Positions 60,946 to 64,000 of a stretch of DNA of 64,000 nucleotides are shown one piece after another. Under the pieces are notes generated by a model that saw nothing but the letters and a program-made list of their open reading frames with translations, did not search any database and was not told where the DNA came from. This stretch comes from Neoasaia chiangmaiensis (GTDB taxonomy: Bacteria; Pseudomonadota; Alphaproteobacteria; Acetobacterales; Acetobacteraceae). The translations under genes were made by a program, and so were the position numbers. Within the stretch, counting starts at the first letter, position 1, and each line of letters opens with the position of its first letter. Where the stretch lies: positions 186,001 through 250,000 of the forward strand of contig NZ_CP014691.1 of assembly GCF_002005465.1 (NCBI RefSeq). The letters are read 5' to 3'.

Positions 60946-62234
60946 GATGGCGATCTTTCGAAAACCCTTGCACCGTTTTTCCAGGTGCCGATGACGGCAC
61001 CACGCAGGAGGCGACCGTCAAATGGCGTGTTTTGTGCGCGACCGGGCAACTGGCCGGATGTGACCGTCCACACCAAGTCGGGGTCGAACAGGCAAAGATC
61101 GGCCGAAGCGCCCGTCGCCAGACGGTCTCCAGACAGACCGAGCAGTCTGGCGGGGCCGTCGGTCAGCAGATGCAAAGCCCGCTCGAGCGGGATATCGCCC
61201 GCGTGCACGCGTTCGAGCGTGACACTCAACAACGTCGCCAGACCGGTTCCGCCTGCTGCAGCCTGGGCGAACGGCAGGCGCTTATCATCGGCATCCCATG
61301 GCGTATGATCCGATGCAACGGCGTCGATCGTGCCGTCCGCCAGTGCCGCACAGACCGCCACCCGATCCGTCTCTGAGCGAAGGGGCGGTGAGAGTTTGGC
61401 GTAGGTTCGGAAATCGGTGATTTCCTGCTCGTTCAGCGCAAAATAAGGCGGCGCGGTATCACAGGTGATTTTCAGCCCACGCGCTTTGGCGTGGCGGATC
61501 AGTTCGAGACCTTCGGCTGTCGAGACGTGGCCGAAGTGCAGCCGGGCTCCGGTCATTTCCGCAAGGCGGATGTCACGGGCGATCAGGATCGCTTCCGCTG
61601 CCGCCGGTATCTGGGGCAGGCCAAGCCTGGTGGCGAGAGCGCCGGCCGAGGCGCAGCCGCCGCGCGCCAGAGAGGGATCCTCGGGATGCTGGACGACCAT
61701 GGCATCGACGCCATGCGCGTATGACAAGAGCAGGCGCATGCGCTTGGTGTCGGCGATGGCGCGATTGCCGTCCGTGAAGGCAACGGCGCCCGCTTCACGA
61801 AGCATGGCGATTTCCGCCATCTCCTCGCCGTCGCACCCTTTGGTCAGGGCACCATAGGGCAGGATCGACACGATACCTGTCTCGTCGCCCCTTGTCCGGA
61901 GCAGTCGCACGAGTGACGGCTCATCGATGGCCGGTCTGGAGTTGGGCAATACGGCGATTGTCGTGACGCCACCCGCCGCCGCAGCGCGTGCACAGGACGC
62001 AATCGTCTCCCGGTATTCGAATCCCGGCTCCCCAATGGCAACGCGCATATCCACGAGGCCCGGCGAGAGGATGCCGCCATCCCCGTCAATGATGTCGACA
62101 TCCTCCGGCTTGCCCTCCGCGCCAGCAGAATCGCGACCCACAATCAGGCCGTCCCGGACCAGCAGACGCCCGGGCGCGACCTGTCCGGTCGCCGGATCGA
62201 AAATGCGAATATTTTCAAAGAGAAGTCCCGTCAT
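60942..62234 (-). CDS. pyrC: Dihydroorotase-like protein, probably non-catalytic (PyrC'/PyrX type)
   Basis: The product has 430 aa with the class I dihydroorotase layout. Where catalytic enzymes have the zinc-binding HxH (DxHxH...EPG), this protein reads [10 protein letters not shown], i.e. R64-V65-A66. Later metal-site residues are partly kept ([35 protein letters not shown]). Such copies next to pyrB act in other bacteria as structural partners of aspartate carbamoyltransferase, while another gene supplies the enzyme. Its start overlaps the pyrB stop (ATGA). The role as a scaffold is inferred. Confidence 0.88.
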   Translation of the reverse strand: MTGLLFENIRIFDPATGQVAPGRLLVRDGLIVGRDSAGAEGKPEDVDIIDGDGGILSPGLVDMRVAIGEPGFEYRETIASCARAAAAGGVTTIAVLPNSRPAIDEPSLVRLLRTRGDETGIVSILPYGALTKGCDGEEMAEIAMLREAGAVAFTDGNRAIADTKRMRLLLSYAHGVDAMVVQHPEDPSLARGGCASAGALATRLGLPQIPAAAEAILIARDIRLAEMTGARLHFGHVSTAEGLELIRHAKARGLKITCDTAPPYFALNEQEITDFRTYAKLSPPLRSETDRVAVCAALADGTIDAVASDHTPWDADDKRLPFAQAAAGGTGLATLLSVTLERVHAGDIPLERALHLLTDGPARLLGLSGDRLATGASADLCLFDPDLVWTVTSGQLPGRAQNTPFDGRLLRGAVIGTWKNGARVFERSPS

Positions 62235-63175
62235 GCCGGAACCCTCAGGCGTGACAGTCGATCCAGAACCGCCATGCGGACGGCAACCCCCATTTCAACC
62301 TGTTCCTGAATGACGCTCTGCACCGAATCCGCGACATCCGATGCGATCTCGACACCCCGGTTCATCGGTCCCGGATGCATGACCAATGCGTCAGGCTTCG
62401 CGAGTGCCAGACGACGGCGATCCAGCCCGTAGAAGCGAAAGAATTCGCGTGCGCTGGGTACCAGCCCTGCGCCCATGCGCTCACGTTGAAGGCGCAGCGT
62501 CATCACGACGTCGACATCCCGCAAGCCGTCTTCCATGCTGTGAAAGACCTCGACATTGCCGAGCGATGCGATAGCTCCCGATACGAGCGTCGGTGGTCCA
62601 ATAACCCGGACCTTGCTGCCCATGGCCGTCAGCAGGTGAATGTTCGAACGAGCGACGCGGCTATGGCCGACATCGCCGCAGATGGCGACGGTCAGCCCAT
62701 CCAGCTTTCCGGCGTGCCGCCGAATGGTCAGCGCATCCAGCAGTGCCTGCGTCGGATGTTCATGCATGCCGTCGCCGGCATTGACCACGCAGGCTTCCAC
62801 CTTTCGGGACAGCAACGCCGGCGCGCCGGATTGCGCGTGACGCACGACAAGCAGATCGCAGCGCATGGCATTCAGGGTCGCCGCCGTGTCCAGCAGGGTT
62901 TCGCCCTTGTTGACCGAGGATGTCGCCACGGTCATGTTGATGACATCCGCGCCGAGACGCTTTCCCGCCAGTTCGAAGCTGGTGCGGGTGCGGGTACTGT
63001 CTTCGAAGAACAGGTTAATCAGCGTGCGACCCCGTAGGGCATCGCGCGGGGCGGTCCGGGATCGTGACAGAAGGGCGTAGCTGGCGGCGAGATCGAGAAA
63101 CGGCGTGATCTCAGCCGCCGTCATGCCTGCCAGCCCGAGCAGATGCCGCCCGTGCGATGCAGCGGCATCAGCCAT
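62231..63175 (-). CDS. pyrB: Aspartate carbamoyltransferase catalytic subunit
   Basis: The product has 314 aa. The carbamoyl-phosphate site [20 protein letters not shown] is intact, with [26 protein letters not shown] and [11 protein letters not shown] further on. It makes carbamoyl-aspartate in pyrimidine synthesis, probably in complex with the adjacent dihydroorotase-like protein. The start overlaps the gltX stop by eight bases. No regulatory PyrI gene is adjacent. Confidence 0.96.
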   Translation of the reverse strand: MADAAASHGRHLLGLAGMTAAEITPFLDLAASYALLSRSRTAPRDALRGRTLINLFFEDSTRTRTSFELAGKRLGADVINMTVATSSVNKGETLLDTAATLNAMRCDLLVVRHAQSGAPALLSRKVEACVVNAGDGMHEHPTQALLDALTIRRHAGKLDGLTVAICGDVGHSRVARSNIHLLTAMGSKVRVIGPPTLVSGAIASLGNVEVFHSMEDGLRDVDVVMTLRLQRERMGAGLVPSAREFFRFYGLDRRRLALAKPDALVMHPGPMNRGVEIASDVADSVQSVIQEQVEMGVAVRMAVLDRLSRLRVPA

Positions 63176-64000
63176 GGGCGATCGCCGCGCCGATGCGCGC
63201 CAGAGCCTCGTCGCGCCCCAGGGCCTGAATGGTGAGATCGATGCCGGGCGACACGGTGCTGCCCGTCAATGCCGCGCGCAGGGGCTGTGCGACCTGGCCC
63301 AGCTTGAGAGCGTGTTTTTCCGCAAACGCACGCAGGGCAGAATCGATCTGCGACGCTTCGAAGGGTTCGACCAGCGCCATTGCCTCCGCGACGCCCCGAA
63401 GCGTTGCCTTTCCGGCGTCATCGAGTTGCTTCAACGCCTTGGCATCGTAATCGAACGGAACGTGGCGCCCGAGGAATGCTGCGCTATCGGCCAGTTCGGT
63501 GAGGAGTTTCGCACGTTCCTTCAGACCCGGCATCAGGGTCAGCACGCGCTGGCGGACGGTGTCGTCGGTTGCGATTCCCGCCCGGTTCTCCAGACGTTTC
63601 ATGACATCGTCGGTCAGACGCACGTCATCGGCTTCACGCATATAAACGCCGTTGAGATGCGCCAGCTTGACATAATCCATGCGCGACGGCGAGCGACCGA
63701 CACCATCCAGATCGAACAGACGGATCTGTTCGTCGCGGGAGAGGATTTCCGCGTCGCCATGGCCCCATCCCAGACGCAGCAGGTAGTTGCAGAGCGCTTC
63801 CGGCAGATAGCCCGCGTCCCGGAAGTCCACGACCGATTGTGCACCGTGGCGTTTGGAGAGTTTCGCGCCATCGGGGCCGTGAATGAGCGGCAGATGCGCG
63901 AAATGCGGAAGATCCCAGCCCATTGCGCGGTAAATCATCGCCTGTCGGAACGTGTTCGTCAGATGGTCGTCACCGCGCATGACATGCGTGATCGCCATGT
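63168..64000 (-). CDS. gltX: Glutamate--tRNA ligase, C-terminal part (5' end outside window)
   Basis: About 276 residues are visible. The frame runs off the right edge, and the ATG at 63998 is internal, since [17 protein letters not shown] is the middle of GltX enzymes. The KMSKS equivalent reads KLSKRHG. The anticodon-binding domain follows ([18 protein letters not shown], ... [17 protein letters not shown]). It is the first visible gene of the gltX-pyrB-pyrC'-plsY-dprA-topA run. Whether it charges Glu only or also Gln tRNA cannot be told here. Confidence 0.94.
   Translation of the reverse strand, partial: MAITHVMRGDDHLTNTFRQAMIYRAMGWDLPHFAHLPLIHGPDGAKLSKRHGAQSVVDFRDAGYLPEALCNYLLRLGWGHGDAEILSRDEQIRLFDLDGVGRSPSRMDYVKLAHLNGVYMREADDVRLTDDVMKRLENRAGIATDDTVRQRVLTLMPGLKERAKLLTELADSAAFLGRHVPFDYDAKALKQLDDAGKATLRGVAEAMALVEPFEASQIDSALRAFAEKHALKLGQVAQPLRAALTGSTVSPGIDLTIQALGRDEALARIGAAIAHG

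Overview
The window is a compact, GC-rich (about 60-65 %) alphaproteobacterial chromosome segment. Gene content and order suggest an acetic-acid-bacterium-like member of the Acetobacteraceae/Rhodospirillales: gltX-pyrB-pyrC'-plsY-dprA-topA, ileS-lspA-DUF3035 lipoprotein-mutL, a ParE-type topoisomerase and a DUF1491 protein. The family assignment is inferred from content and not proven. No rRNA, tRNA, CRISPR array, insertion sequence or prophage was recognised.

Positions 1-15789 (+) are the end of a type VI secretion (T6SS) locus followed by a signalling block. The C-terminus of a TagH-type FHA protein, tssK, tssL, tssM and tagF overlap one another. After a 160-base gap with a possible 10-codon leader come a soluble VirA-like histidine kinase, a secreted degenerate caspase-like/peptidoglycan-binding protein, a membrane Tll0287-like/HAMP sensor with an altered heme motif, a Ser/Thr kinase, a second FHA/TagH-like protein, a PP2C phosphatase and a VirG-like response regulator. 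A His-Asp system and a Thr-phosphorylation switch therefore appear to be co-transcribed beside the T6SS. This is the strongest candidate for an undescribed regulatory system.

Positions 15799-18854 (-) hold an aldehyde dehydrogenase, a strong hairpin terminator and an APC amino-acid permease.

Positions 19061-31511 are a compact aryl-polyene pigment cluster. It has a divergent methyltransferase, a GT2 glycosyltransferase, a COG4648-like membrane protein on the opposite strand, one acyl carrier protein, an AMP-ligase fused to a dehydratase, an acyltransferase, a LolA-like carrier, an MMPL exporter, a ketosynthase, a chain-length-factor-like protein, a dehydratase, a ketoreductase and a halogenase-type flavoprotein. 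From the acyl carrier protein onward nearly every junction is a stop/start overlap.

Positions 31396-40820 are accessory and metabolic genes: a lipoprotein overlapping the pigment operon tail-to-tail, a TetR/DHA2 efflux pair, a small membrane protein, a DUF47-Pit phosphate transport pair, a divergent aldo/keto reductase-LysR pair, an EamA transporter and a nitrilase-family amidase.

Positions 40910-64000 are mostly housekeeping: a possible small ORF, ileS, lspA, a DUF3035 lipoprotein, mutL, a YfdX-family protein, an RhtA-like exporter, parE, two small envelope proteins, an Rrf2 regulator, an OmpA-like porin, DUF1491, an S41 protease, topA, dprA, plsY, a probable non-catalytic dihydroorotase, pyrB and the 3' part of gltX, which runs off the window end.
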